Of a stretch of DNA of 21,831 nucleotides, positions 1 to 7,648 are shown in pieces. The notes under the pieces were generated by a model. The model ran no database searches, was not told the DNA's origin, and worked only from the letters and a program-made list of their open reading frames with translations. Source of the stretch: Deltaproteobacteria bacterium (lineage in GTDB: Bacteria > Bdellovibrionota > Bdellovibrionia > JABDDW01); contig JABDDW010000025.1 of NCBI GenBank assembly GCA_013287405.1, positions 1 to 21,831 of the forward strand, given 5' to 3'. Numbering within the stretch: the first letter of the stretch is position 1; every line of letters starts with the position of its first letter. The position numbers and the translations under genes were made by a program.

Positions 1-336
1 GCCAACGACATAATCACGTTGGCTGAAAAAGCTCGTGCTGGAAAGCTTTCTCCCGATGATATGAAACATGGTTCAATCACTGTAACCAATATCGGAAGCA
101 TCGGAGGAGTTTATGCAACGCCCATTATCAATCATCCCGAAGTGGCGATTATCGGCGTTTACGAAATTCAAAAGAAGCCCGTCGTCATCAACAACGAAGT
201 CAAAATTCGCGATATGATGAACGTCACGGCGACTTGTGATCATCGTCTCATCGACGGAGCGCAAGCGGCGCGCTTTCTCAAAAGCTTTATTTCTCGATTA
301 GAGAATCCAGATTCCATGCTTCTAGAAATGATTTAA
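1..336 (+). CDS. 2-oxoacid dehydrogenase E2 (dihydrolipoamide acyltransferase), C-terminal part
   Basis: The gene enters from the left edge and is open in frame 1 from base 1 to a TAA at 334-336, giving 111 visible residues. These are the end of the catalytic acyltransferase domain. A stretch reading TNIGSIGGVYATPIINHPEV is typical of E2 cores, and the active-site motif DHRLIDGA, with its catalytic His and Asp, lies near the C-terminus. The lipoyl and E1/E3-binding domains would be upstream, outside the window. E2 moves acyl groups from E1-bound thiamine diphosphate to CoA in the cytoplasmic pyruvate or branched-chain dehydrogenase complex. The next gene, 8 bases on, encodes the E3 partner. 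The sequence here does not separate pyruvate (pdhC) from branched-chain (bkdB) E2, so no symbol is given. Confidence 0.93.
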   Translation, partial: ANDIITLAEKARAGKLSPDDMKHGSITVTNIGSIGGVYATPIINHPEVAIIGVYEIQKKPVVINNEVKIRDMMNVTATCDHRLIDGAQAARFLKSFISRLENPDSMLLEMI

Positions 337-344
337 GGAGACCC

Positions 345-1793
345 ATGAAACAGGCGGATGTTTGTGTGATCGGTGCCGGGCCCGGCGGTTACGTGGCTGC
401 GATTAAAGCGGCCCAACTTGGAAAAAAGGTGATTATTGTTGAACGCGATAAATGGGGAGGAGTGTGCCTTAACGTGGGATGCATTCCTTCTAAGGCCCTC
501 ATCACGGCGGCCCATTTCTACGATCAACTTCAACACGCCGATGAAATGGGCTTTAATGTGGGTAAAACCACTATTGATTTTAAGAAAATGCAAGTGTGGA
601 AGTCGGGAGTAGTTAATAAACTGACGAGTGGAGTCGTCCAACTTCTCAAGGCCAATGGCTGCGAAACTATTTCTGGCGAGGCGCAGTTTGTTTCTCCCAC
701 AGACCTTGAAGTGAAAAGCTCAAATGGAGGTGGCGTTGAACGCATAAAGGCGACAAACTTTATAATCGCCACTGGGTCGAGGCCGGTGCAAATTCCGGGA
801 TTTGAATACGATGGTAAGACCGTCTTTAATAGCACCGATGCCCTTGAGCAGAGTTCACTCCCCAAGAGGCTTGCTGTTATCGGCGGCGGCTATATCGGTC
901 TTGAAATAGGGAGCTTCTACCAAAAATTTGGAGTGGAAGTGACGGTCATTGAAGCCACAAAAGGACTCTTAACGGGAGTTACGGACCCTGATTGTGCTCA
1001 AGTTATTTTTCGAAAGCTAAAAAAGGCCGGAGTTAATTTTTTATTCAATGCCAAAGCCGTTGGATATAAAAAGGCAGGTTCTGATTTGAACGTCATCGTT
1101 TCTGTCGAGGGCAAAGAGCAGAAAATTCCATGTGACAAAATTTTGGTCACGGTGGGAAGAAAACCCAACTCGGATCAATTAAATTTACAGAAAGCCGGGG
1201 TCAAGATCGACCCTAAGGGTTTTATCGAAGTGAATAAACAACTCAAGACAAATGTTCCCCATATTTATGCCATCGGGGATGTCGCAGGACAACCCATGCT
1301 CGCCCATAAGGGGATGCGTGAAGGAATTATTGCCGCCGAAGTCATTGCCGGAAAGAATTTGGTGATGGATGTGAAAACAATTCCAGCGGTGATTTTCACC
1401 GACCCTGAAATTGCGTCAGCGGGGATGATGGTTGAAGAGGCCCAAAGTAAAGGTTTCGATGTGGGCGTGGGGCAGTTCCCCTATGTGGCCAATGGTCGAG
1501 CCCTGACGATGAATTCGGGCGAGGGCTTTGTGAAAATGGTTGTAGATAAGAAAACCAATGTGGTTTTGGGGGTTCATATTGTCGGGGCTGAAGCCAGCCA
1601 ATTGATTTCAGAAGCGGCATTGGCTATTGAGATGGGCGCAACTGCTGAGGATATTGCTTCGACGATACATCCTCATCCAACTCTACCAGAGATGATGATG
1701 GAGGCCGCTGAGGCTGCTTTCGGTCCACCGATTCATATTTTTACAAGGGTCAATCGCGATCATGCGACTCGGTTACCGACAAAATCTCCATAA
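345..1793 (+). CDS. lpdA: Dihydrolipoamide dehydrogenase (E3)
   Basis: A 482-residue flavoprotein that reoxidises the dihydrolipoyl arm of E2 with NAD+. The FAD-binding GAGPGG motif is at residues 10-15. The redox-active disulfide is Cys41/Cys46 in GGVCLNVGCIPSK. An NAD-binding GGGYIGLE motif lies mid-protein, followed by the second FAD motif YAIGDVAGQPMLAHK. The C-terminal HPHPTLPE supplies the His-Glu pair of the partner subunit's active site. About 20 residues follow the usual end point, a modest tail. The ATG follows an AAGGAGA ribosome site at the end of the E2 gene, so E2 and E3 are probably co-transcribed. All catalytic residues are present and the assignment is secure. Confidence 0.97.
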   Translation: MKQADVCVIGAGPGGYVAAIKAAQLGKKVIIVERDKWGGVCLNVGCIPSKALITAAHFYDQLQHADEMGFNVGKTTIDFKKMQVWKSGVVNKLTSGVVQLLKANGCETISGEAQFVSPTDLEVKSSNGGGVERIKATNFIIATGSRPVQIPGFEYDGKTVFNSTDALEQSSLPKRLAVIGGGYIGLEIGSFYQKFGVEVTVIEATKGLLTGVTDPDCAQVIFRKLKKAGVNFLFNAKAVGYKKAGSDLNVIVSVEGKEQKIPCDKILVTVGRKPNSDQLNLQKAGVKIDPKGFIEVNKQLKTNVPHIYAIGDVAGQPMLAHKGMREGIIAAEVIAGKNLVMDVKTIPAVIFTDPEIASAGMMVEEAQSKGFDVGVGQFPYVANGRALTMNSGEGFVKMVVDKKTNVVLGVHIVGAEASQLISEAALAIEMGATAEDIASTIHPHPTLPEMMMEAAEAAFGPPIHIFTRVNRDHATRLPTKSP

Positions 1794-1803
1794 AGGCTAG
1801 GCT

Positions 1804-2451
1804 ATGGATGTTCAAGATTTAGGTCTTATCGATTATGGGAAGGCCTTGAGCCTTCAAGAGACAAAGCGTGATTCCATTATTTTTAAAGAGGCTAGGGATA
1901 CTCTCCTTGTTTGTGAACATCCAAATGTTATTACTGTCGGTCGATCTTTAGGGTCCGCAGCTGAGGTTTATTCTAAAGATGTTCCAGTCTTTGAAATTTC
2001 ACGGGGCGGGAGAGCCACCCTTCATCTCCCAGGGCAAATTGTTGTCTACCCCATCATTGATCTACGAAAGCGTGAGCGTGATCTTCATAAGTTCATGAGG
2101 CTCCTTGAGGAAGCTATAATCAATACATTAAGCGATTTCAGGATAGATTCTGGCCGTGTGGAGGGAAAAACCGGCGTGTGGGTCGGTGGTACTCGAAAGA
2201 TTGCAAGCCTTGGTATTGGGGTGAAGAAATGGGTGAGTTATCATGGAATTGCTCTCAATGTGACTTGCGATTTAAAAGATTTTGGGTGCATCAGCCCCTG
2301 TGGATTCAACTCAAGTGTGATGACTTCGGTGGAACAAGAACTGGATAAAGAGTACCGGAGGGTTTGGGCACTGACCAAAGAGAAGTTGTTTAAATATGTA
2401 AAAACCCGATTGGTCGAAAGTCTTATGACCCATTTGGGTGAAGGATCATGA
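1804..2451 (+). CDS. lipB: Octanoyl-[acyl carrier protein]:protein N-octanoyltransferase
   Basis: A 215-residue protein of usual LipB length. LipB transfers octanoate from acyl carrier protein to the lipoyl-domain lysine of E2, the first step of lipoylation, which fits its place directly after E2 and E3. The catalytic pair is visible: Lys132 in RKIASLGI and Cys166 in SPCGF, 34 residues apart as in the E. coli enzyme (K135/C169). SYHGIALNV is also conserved. The substrate loop usually reading TYHGPGQ is TLHLPGQ here, so Tyr and Gly are replaced by Leu while His and PGQ are kept. The start lies 10 bases after the lpdA stop, with only a weak ribosome site. The stop overlaps the next gene's ATG by 4 bases. 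Confidence 0.95.
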   Translation: MDVQDLGLIDYGKALSLQETKRDSIIFKEARDTLLVCEHPNVITVGRSLGSAAEVYSKDVPVFEISRGGRATLHLPGQIVVYPIIDLRKRERDLHKFMRLLEEAIINTLSDFRIDSGRVEGKTGVWVGGTRKIASLGIGVKKWVSYHGIALNVTCDLKDFGCISPCGFNSSVMTSVEQELDKEYRRVWALTKEKLFKYVKTRLVESLMTHLGEGS

Positions 2452-2864
2452 AAGCCATTGGATTATCTCTCTTATGGGTGACTCCTTATTTGATTGGCGG
2501 ATTTTCTGCCCCACTTATTTTTCGAAACGCCCCCACCCCTCAAGTGGGAGGACGTTATGCCGGGGCATTATTCATTTTTGCCGGATTCTGGGCTGTTTTT
2601 TTAGCTTTCCGCCACCAGATGCCCTTTCCGGTGAAAGTATTTTTACTCTCTACCTTATGCCTTCAAATTCTATTCTGGGGTTGGCGTTTTTCTAATTCGA
2701 TTCCATTGAAGGAGTCTGTGTTATTAGGAATTCCCGGTTCCAGTTGGCACGGGATCTTAACTTCACTTTACCTCTTGGGCGCCATTGGACTTTTATTTTT
2801 TGAGATCAAAAAAAGGTACCAGCTTACTTTTGGCAAAATTGACGCACTTCTCAACCAAAAGTAA
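2448..2864 (+). CDS. Small four-helix membrane protein, DUF4149/TMEM205-like
   Basis: A 138-residue very hydrophobic protein with about four membrane segments (roughly residues 4-20, 38-55, 63-79 and 101-119). The N-terminal pattern of a hydrophobic helix, then APLIFRNAPTPQVGG and a second helix starting AGALF, resembles the DUF4149 (TMEM205-like) domain. That match is from memory and is moderate. Function is unknown. It starts inside the lipB stop codon (ATGA overlap), so it is probably translated by coupling. Its last 15 or so codons lie in a long perfect inverted repeat, so the C-terminal residues after the last helix may reflect that element rather than protein constraint. Confidence 0.75.
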   Translation: MKAIGLSLLWVTPYLIGGFSAPLIFRNAPTPQVGGRYAGALFIFAGFWAVFLAFRHQMPFPVKVFLLSTLCLQILFWGWRFSNSIPLKESVLLGIPGSSWHGILTSLYLLGAIGLLFFEIKKRYQLTFGKIDALLNQK

Positions 2865-2878
2865 GCTGGTACCTATTT
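2810..2878. repeat. Perfect 20-bp inverted repeat between convergent genes, possible bidirectional terminator
   Basis: Left arm 2814-2833 (AGGTACCAGCTTACTTTTGG) and right arm 2855-2874 are exact reverse complements, with a 21-base loop. After one mismatch the stem continues with AAA (2810-2812) opposite TTT (2876-2878). The A-run on the left and T-run on the right flank the stem as in a two-way terminator. The stop codons of the membrane-protein gene (2862-2864) and of exbD (2873-2875) fall in or next to the right arm. The stem is longer and the loop larger than in typical intrinsic terminators, so a dispersed palindromic element is also possible. Confidence 0.75.
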
Positions 2879-3283
2879 CTTCTCGATGCTGATCGCAAAT
2901 TTTTTCACGCCTACGCTTTTGATAATATCGATGGCGTTGATGACTACGCCGTGGGGGGTGTCTTTATCGGCGCTGATCATAGCTTGGATATCAGGCTTTT
3001 TGGCAAGCAAAGTTGTAGCCTTCTCCCGGAGTTGATCTTCTGAAACCTTGTCCCCGTTGGAGTAAATTTGCCCGTCCTTTGTAATGGTCACATTAAACTC
3101 TTGAGGGGCTGTCTGATCACTGCTTCCAGCTTTGGGGAGATTTACATTAATACTTGGTTTCATGATCATCGGAGTGGTGACCATAAAAATGATCAGCAAT
3201 ACAAGGCAAACGTCAACCAAAGGGGTTACGTTGATTGCTGAAATTGACTCTTCGTCGTCTCCGGAAAAATTTCCACCGGCCAT
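2873..3283 (-). CDS. exbD: ExbD/TolR-family biopolymer transport protein
   Basis: A 136-residue protein with a short cytoplasmic N-terminus, one membrane helix (about residues 22-42) and a periplasmic domain, the standard ExbD/TolR plan. The signature INVTPLVDVCLVLLIIFMV includes Asp24, the proton-carrying residue equivalent to Asp25 of E. coli ExbD. With ExbB it forms a proton-driven inner-membrane motor. It starts within the exbB stop (TAATG, one-base overlap), so the two are coupled. No TonB, TolA, TolB or Pal gene is visible nearby, so the motor's output cannot be assigned: iron uptake, envelope constriction and gliding-type use all remain possible. The symbol marks the family, not a proven role. 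Confidence 0.92.
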   Translation of the reverse strand: MAGGNFSGDDEESISAINVTPLVDVCLVLLIIFMVTTPMIMKPSINVNLPKAGSSDQTAPQEFNVTITKDGQIYSNGDKVSEDQLREKATTLLAKKPDIQAMISADKDTPHGVVINAIDIIKSVGVKKFAISIEKK

Positions 3284-3912
3284 TACTTAGAACTCTTTGA
3301 AAGTGTGTACGCCAGGCAGAGTTGTTTAATGCTCTCAGCATTATGAAGAATTTGTTTCACTTGTTTTTGAAAGTAATTGTAGGCCGCGACGGCAGGGATA
3401 GCGACAAAGATACCCACCGCGGTAGCTACCAACGCCTCTGAAATTCCCGACATCACTGCCCCAGGATTTCCTTGACTCCCAGCCAGATCGGCGAAGGCTC
3501 GGACAATCCCTAAAACAGTTCCAAGAAGTCCGATAAAGGCGGCATTGCTTCCAAGGGTGGCCAGAAAACCCAAGTTTTTTTCTAACCCTGGCTTTTCCAT
3601 TAAGACATAACTGTTCATCACTTCGATCACACCCTCTGGACCTTTCGAATTAGAGTAACGAAGGGCATATTCTAAGAGCCGTCCCTCCAAAGCTTCATGA
3701 TTTTTACTTAAATCTTCAAGAATTTTAAGATCATTGGCTTTTATACCTTCGCGAGCTCGCTCTGCTATTTTACGACTTTGTCCTAAAATATTTTTTAAGG
3801 CAAAAAAGCGTTCGATGATTACAGCGATGGAACAAATTGAGAGAAAGATAAGTAAATAAAGTATCCAGTCAGAGCCTGCTGTGGCTACGGCGAGAAGTTT
3901 TTGCGTCAGCAT
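3283..3912 (-). CDS. exbB: ExbB/TolQ/MotA-family proton channel protein
   Basis: A 209-residue protein with three membrane segments (about residues 16-36, 116-137 and 155-180) and a cytoplasmic loop between the first two, as in ExbB and TolQ. The conserved core GLLGTVLGIVRAF and the following ISEALVATAVGIFVAIPAV carry the small-residue and Thr positions that line the proton path. It is first in a two-gene operon with exbD. A TAAGGAG ribosome site lies 11 bases upstream of the ATG on the minus strand. The upstream region is shared with the divergent gene at 4037. Confidence 0.93.
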   Translation of the reverse strand: MLTQKLLAVATAGSDWILYLLIFLSICSIAVIIERFFALKNILGQSRKIAERAREGIKANDLKILEDLSKNHEALEGRLLEYALRYSNSKGPEGVIEVMNSYVLMEKPGLEKNLGFLATLGSNAAFIGLLGTVLGIVRAFADLAGSQGNPGAVMSGISEALVATAVGIFVAIPAVAAYNYFQKQVKQILHNAESIKQLCLAYTLSKSSK

Positions 3913-4036
3913 GGTAAGAGTTTCTCCTTATAGAAGTCTACGTAAATGGTAACAGTTCAGTCCTTTGTCGAGAAATGAAAAAGTGATGACGCAAAGGGAC
4001 TTTGAGGTCCGGTTTTCATGAGTTAGACTTTGAGGC

Positions 4037-5965
4037 ATGTTACAAGCTACATACATAACCGGCCGACACATAACCAGCGCTCTCATTATGGGAGCGTTAC
4101 TTGTTTTTTTAAATGCGTCATGCTCACAATCGGCACCTCACGGTGAAAGAAGTCTACTCATCATCGCGATCTCAAATTTTCGAGCCGATGACTTGCCCTG
4201 TAACTTATCTGGAGATTCAATCACGCCTCAACTCGACACCATCTGTAGAGAAAGCGTGAGGTTCACCCATGCGTACACCCCTTCTGTTTTGACAATTCCC
4301 ACCTTGGCTTCGATTTTTACAGGACTTTATCCTGCAGAACATGGCGTCCATCGCAACGGAACCAGTAGCTATAATCCGGAAGTTAAAAGCCTTGCACAAC
4401 TCGCTAGGGAAAAAGGTCTTGAAACTTTTTTTGTGAGCGGTGGAGTGCCTGCACTAAGAAAAACGGCTATAAGTAAAGGGTTTACTGATTTTGATGACTC
4501 CATAAGGACAAACGGGAGCTTTTATAGAAAAGCCACCGACTCAATGAGCAAATTAGTCAGTCTCATTGAATCTCGAAGTGAAGAGGCCCCTTTTTTTGCA
4601 GTCGTTCAATTGGTTGATCTCGCGTTTCCTGAGGCGGTTTTATTCAAATCTAATCGGGAAGAAGGAGCTAGTGGAAAACTGCAAGAGATTGACGAGGCCA
4701 TAGGAAATATAAGAAGTAAATTCATTCAGCAAAAAATATGGGATCCTTTGACCGTTGTCATTGTGGGCCTTCAGGGGACGGAAAGGGCAGAACACGGCGG
4801 CCTCTCTAAAGGGCTTAATCTCTACGATGAAATAGTTCGAGTTCCCCTTCTAATAAAACCTTCGCAAAAACCTCGTGATCAGGGCCCTTCGTGGAAGGTA
4901 GATGATCCCGTGACTCTCGTTGATTTAGGTGTAACTTTAAAGAAGTTGCTAGGTGTGGAGAATTCTGTTCAAAGTTCATTTCTAACAATAGATTTTTTAG
5001 AGAGTCTTAAAGCTCACGATCTCAAATCGGGCGATCGGCCCCTGTTTTCAGAGTCTGACTTGCCAACATGGAGAGATTGGGGACCTCGGCTTATTTCCGC
5101 ACGGATTGGAGAGTGGTTATACTGGCTTCCGCCTGAACCGAAACTCTTTAATACCTATACAGATCACCTCGAACTCCGAAATCTTTTTTCTATGGATCCG
5201 AATTCGACCTTAAGAATGCAAAAAATAGCTCAAAAATATATTCCCCAGCTTGATTCTAACGACCGCGGTTCAAAAGACATTCGGATTTTACCTTATTCGA
5301 TTGGGGATAAGCTTCGCGTTGCAAAAGTTCTATTTTCAAAAACTACGTCCATTGAAGAAAAAGCTAGGGACTTAGTGGAGCTTGAGATGCGAAGACCAGA
5401 TGACTGGCAAGTTGTTCAATGGCAGGTTGGGTTTTTTGCCGAAAATCAGGACTGGGCTGAGTTAAACGAAGCTCTGGCTCAACAAGCAAGATCAAATATT
5501 CATTTAAGGAAAGGTGGTGATCCGTACGATCTTGAGCTGTGGCAAACATTTGTGAATCTCAAATTAAAGCTCAAACAAAAAGAGAATTCGATAAAAGAAA
5601 GGGGTAATCCCTATGTAAGTTGCCTTTACCTTGCCTTAGCCTTAAAGCGGTTTAACCTAGCTGAGTTAGAGTATTTTCAAAATCAACAATCGTGCAAGGA
5701 TCCCGAAACTCAGGCCTGGGTCAACGCGTTTATCCACAGCAATCTTAAACATACCAAAGAAGCAGGAGCTTTTTTTGAAATGGCTAAAGGTTTGACAGAA
5801 AAAAGAATAGAACAGTCAGAATTTGCAAAAGCGTTTTGGAGCGATGGAGCCATGTGGGATTATAATATTAACCTACCAGGCGGCCCAGCCGTGTTCAGTT
5901 TTTTTACTGCTTTAGTAAACAACCCCGAGTTCTTAGAATTCGTTAAGAAAAGACAGTACCCTTAA
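4037..5965 (+). CDS. Predicted lipoprotein with degenerate sulfatase / alkaline-phosphatase fold
   Basis: A 642-residue protein. Residues 12-28 form a hydrophobic signal ending LNASC, a loose lipobox with Cys29 as likely lipid anchor. Residues 39 to about 300 follow the sulfatase fold: SNFRADDL (46-53), TIPTLASIFTGLYPAEHG (86-103) and a late AEHGGLSKGLNLYDEIVRVP stretch (251-270). Key catalytic positions are changed. The metal-binding Asp of the usual DxxRxD is Ser46, the nucleophile position is Thr86 with Leu90 instead of Arg, and the usual DHG is LQG (245-247). Residues from about 400 to 642 are helical and TPR-like. It may be a non-catalytic binding protein. The ATG has only a poorly placed GAGG one base upstream, so the start is less certain than the family. 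Confidence 0.8.
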   Translation: MLQATYITGRHITSALIMGALLVFLNASCSQSAPHGERSLLIIAISNFRADDLPCNLSGDSITPQLDTICRESVRFTHAYTPSVLTIPTLASIFTGLYPAEHGVHRNGTSSYNPEVKSLAQLAREKGLETFFVSGGVPALRKTAISKGFTDFDDSIRTNGSFYRKATDSMSKLVSLIESRSEEAPFFAVVQLVDLAFPEAVLFKSNREEGASGKLQEIDEAIGNIRSKFIQQKIWDPLTVVIVGLQGTERAEHGGLSKGLNLYDEIVRVPLLIKPSQKPRDQGPSWKVDDPVTLVDLGVTLKKLLGVENSVQSSFLTIDFLESLKAHDLKSGDRPLFSESDLPTWRDWGPRLISARIGEWLYWLPPEPKLFNTYTDHLELRNLFSMDPNSTLRMQKIAQKYIPQLDSNDRGSKDIRILPYSIGDKLRVAKVLFSKTTSIEEKARDLVELEMRRPDDWQVVQWQVGFFAENQDWAELNEALAQQARSNIHLRKGGDPYDLELWQTFVNLKLKLKQKENSIKERGNPYVSCLYLALALKRFNLAELEYFQNQQSCKDPETQAWVNAFIHSNLKHTKEAGAFFEMAKGLTEKRIEQSEFAKAFWSDGAMWDYNINLPGGPAVFSFFTALVNNPEFLEFVKKRQYP

Positions 5966-6755
5966 TACCTGTTCGCTTTTGGAGGGCCATTGCGATTTCC
6001 TTAAGACGTTGGGCTGGAACTTGCTTTAATCCAGCCGTTGGAGGAACGCGGTCTAAACTGTAGATGTGGACCTGCTTGGGTTTAATAATCCCCACAACTT
6101 CAATCCATTCTTCGACTTCTGATGCAATGGTGTTGTCGATGAAACCTTGAACAAAAAAGGATTGCAACACGACATCCTTAAGTTTTTTTACACCCTGAAT
6201 GAGTTTGCCAACGGTCATGCGGACGACTGGAGCATCAATTTTCTTCAACATTGAGTCATTACCTGCATCCAATTTAACGATGCGTTCATCTAAGCGATTA
6301 AGGGCCCGCATGATTTTTGAATTATCCAAAGTCGACCCATTGGTTAAAACTACCAATTTGGACTGCGGATAAAGGTCGTTTTTAATATTAATAAGAATGT
6401 CAACGGCGCCTGAAAAGTCGGAAAAAAGGGTGGGTTCTCCATTTCCACTTAGAGTAATGGAGTCAATTTTAGTTTTCTGCCTCAATAGAATAAGAAGATG
6501 TTGTCTCACGCTTTTGTCGAGGGCGTCTAATGAGGGGTAGGTTTTTATTTTTTTAATTTCTGACATTTTTAGGTTTGTGAATCCAAGCTCGCAGTACGGA
6601 CAGTTAAAGTTGCATATTTTATTTTCAGAACCAAGGAGGTTAACGCCCAAACTTAAACCTAGGCGTCTACTCTGAATCGGACCGTAGGTTATTCCGGTCA
6701 CCGGAGCAATTTCTTTAAGTTCTTCGTACTCTATAAGCTTTTTTAAACTTTCCAT
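5943..6755 (-). CDS. Radical SAM protein, COG0731-like (wyosine-synthase-related)
   Basis: A 270-residue protein with the iron-sulfur motif CNFNCPYC (Cys48, Cys52, Cys55; CX3CX2C) of radical SAM enzymes. It is preceded by YGPIQSRRLGLSLGVN, the hallmark of a group related to archaeal wyosine synthases but widespread in bacteria and of unknown role. Other core pieces are SGNGEPTL (103-110), LTNG (137-140) and KLDAGND (161-167), which hold SAM and the barrel. It should cleave SAM reductively to start a radical reaction; the substrate cannot be told. Its 3' end overlaps the 3' end of the convergent lipoprotein gene by 23 bases. No clear ribosome site precedes the ATG. It appears to be a single-gene unit. 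Confidence 0.9.
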   Translation of the reverse strand: MESLKKLIEYEELKEIAPVTGITYGPIQSRRLGLSLGVNLLGSENKICNFNCPYCELGFTNLKMSEIKKIKTYPSLDALDKSVRQHLLILLRQKTKIDSITLSGNGEPTLFSDFSGAVDILINIKNDLYPQSKLVVLTNGSTLDNSKIMRALNRLDERIVKLDAGNDSMLKKIDAPVVRMTVGKLIQGVKKLKDVVLQSFFVQGFIDNTIASEVEEWIEVVGIIKPKQVHIYSLDRVPPTAGLKQVPAQRLKEIAMALQKRTGIKGTVFS

Positions 6756-6905
6756 TTAATTAAATCTTACTAAAAGAATTCGAAAGGTGGTTAAAAATTT
6801 TGTCTTCGTATGTTGCAGCCTTACGTCTGGTTTTAAATTTTATCCTCGCGGTATAGCAATATTTTAATTTATACTAAATCAAGTGGCCTAACACATAAAA
6901 ATTCT

Positions 6906-6912
6906 AGGGAGG
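6906..6912 (+). promoter_or_regulatory. Strong ribosome binding site for the gene at 6921
   Basis: AGGGAGG lies 8 bases before the ATG at 6921 and fixes that start. Further upstream, TATACT at 6870-6875 could be a -10 element, but no convincing -35 lies at the right distance, so the promoter itself is not called. Confidence 0.7.
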
Positions 6913-6920
6913 ATTCATCG

Positions 6921-7586
6921 ATGCGCTTTCTAATAGTGGTTCTCATTGCGATTTCATTTTCAAGTTTAGCTTTGGCACGAGGGGAAGGCGGAATGGAGAG
7001 AACCCGTGTTGGCGGTTTTTACGGGTATGGTACTCTTAGTCCAACTGATGTGAATAACTACATTAATGCTCAATCCGGTAGCCCAAAAGAAAATACCTTG
7101 AGTAGCTTCTTCTATTATGGTGGCGAGTTGGGATATATGGTTACTCCAAAAATTGAATTGGTGGGTTCGTATTACCAAGAAAGTGCAAGTAATCCTGTAA
7201 ACAACTCAGTTGGTACCAATTCTGGCGTTCAGCTCTATATGAACGCTTTCTTTGGCGGGCTAAATTATATCCTCATAAATCATGGTCAAATTAAGTTCAG
7301 TTTAGGGGCCCAAGTCGGATATCCCACTTATGCCCATGCTACAGTTATTCAGGGATCATACAGCCAATATGACGCCACTTTTGCTCCGATCTATCAGGGT
7401 ATGGCAAAAGTAGATTTTATGATTGGAAATAGATTTTCTGTTTTCGTCGAAGGCGGTTACCAGTATTGTTTGTTAAATGCTCTTACAAATGGGACGACAC
7501 CTTTACAGAATCCTAGCACTAACTCCAACGTTAACTTTGATATGAGTGGTGCCAGAGGGCAGGCCGGAGTAGCTTTCTTTTTCTAG
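6921..7586 (+). CDS. Secreted outer-membrane beta-barrel protein
   Basis: A 221-residue protein with a clear signal peptide: Arg2, a hydrophobic core, and a likely cut after Ala19 (SLALA/RG). The mature part has alternating, aromatic- and glycine-rich strands such as FFYYGGELGYMV and RFSVFVEGGYQY. It ends AGVAFFF, with the terminal Phe expected of proteins inserted by the BAM complex. Length suits an eight-stranded OmpA/OmpW-like barrel. No enzymatic motif is visible and the cargo or function is unknown. It has its own strong ribosome site and a good downstream terminator, so it is probably a single-gene unit expressed at a fair level. Confidence 0.85.
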   Translation: MRFLIVVLIAISFSSLALARGEGGMERTRVGGFYGYGTLSPTDVNNYINAQSGSPKENTLSSFFYYGGELGYMVTPKIELVGSYYQESASNPVNNSVGTNSGVQLYMNAFFGGLNYILINHGQIKFSLGAQVGYPTYAHATVIQGSYSQYDATFAPIYQGMAKVDFMIGNRFSVFVEGGYQYCLLNALTNGTTPLQNPSTNSNVNFDMSGARGQAGVAFFF

Positions 7587-7613
7587 TGCACGATCTCGAT
7601 GAATGACTCTCGT

Positions 7614-7648
7614 AAGAGGGCGCCATAGTTGGGCGCCTTTTTATTTTA
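7614..7648 (+). terminator. Intrinsic terminator after the beta-barrel gene
   Basis: GGCGCC (7619-7624) pairs with GGCGCC (7632-7637) around the loop ATAGTTG, and TTTTTATTTT follows. A-U and G-U pairs between 7614-7618 and 7638-7642 can lengthen the stem. The T-run overlaps the stop codon of the convergent gene (7641-7643). Confidence 0.88.

Noticed and set aside
3930..4036. TCGACA on the minus strand (3966-3971) as -35 of an exbB promoter
   Set aside because: No acceptable -10 element lies 16-18 bases downstream.
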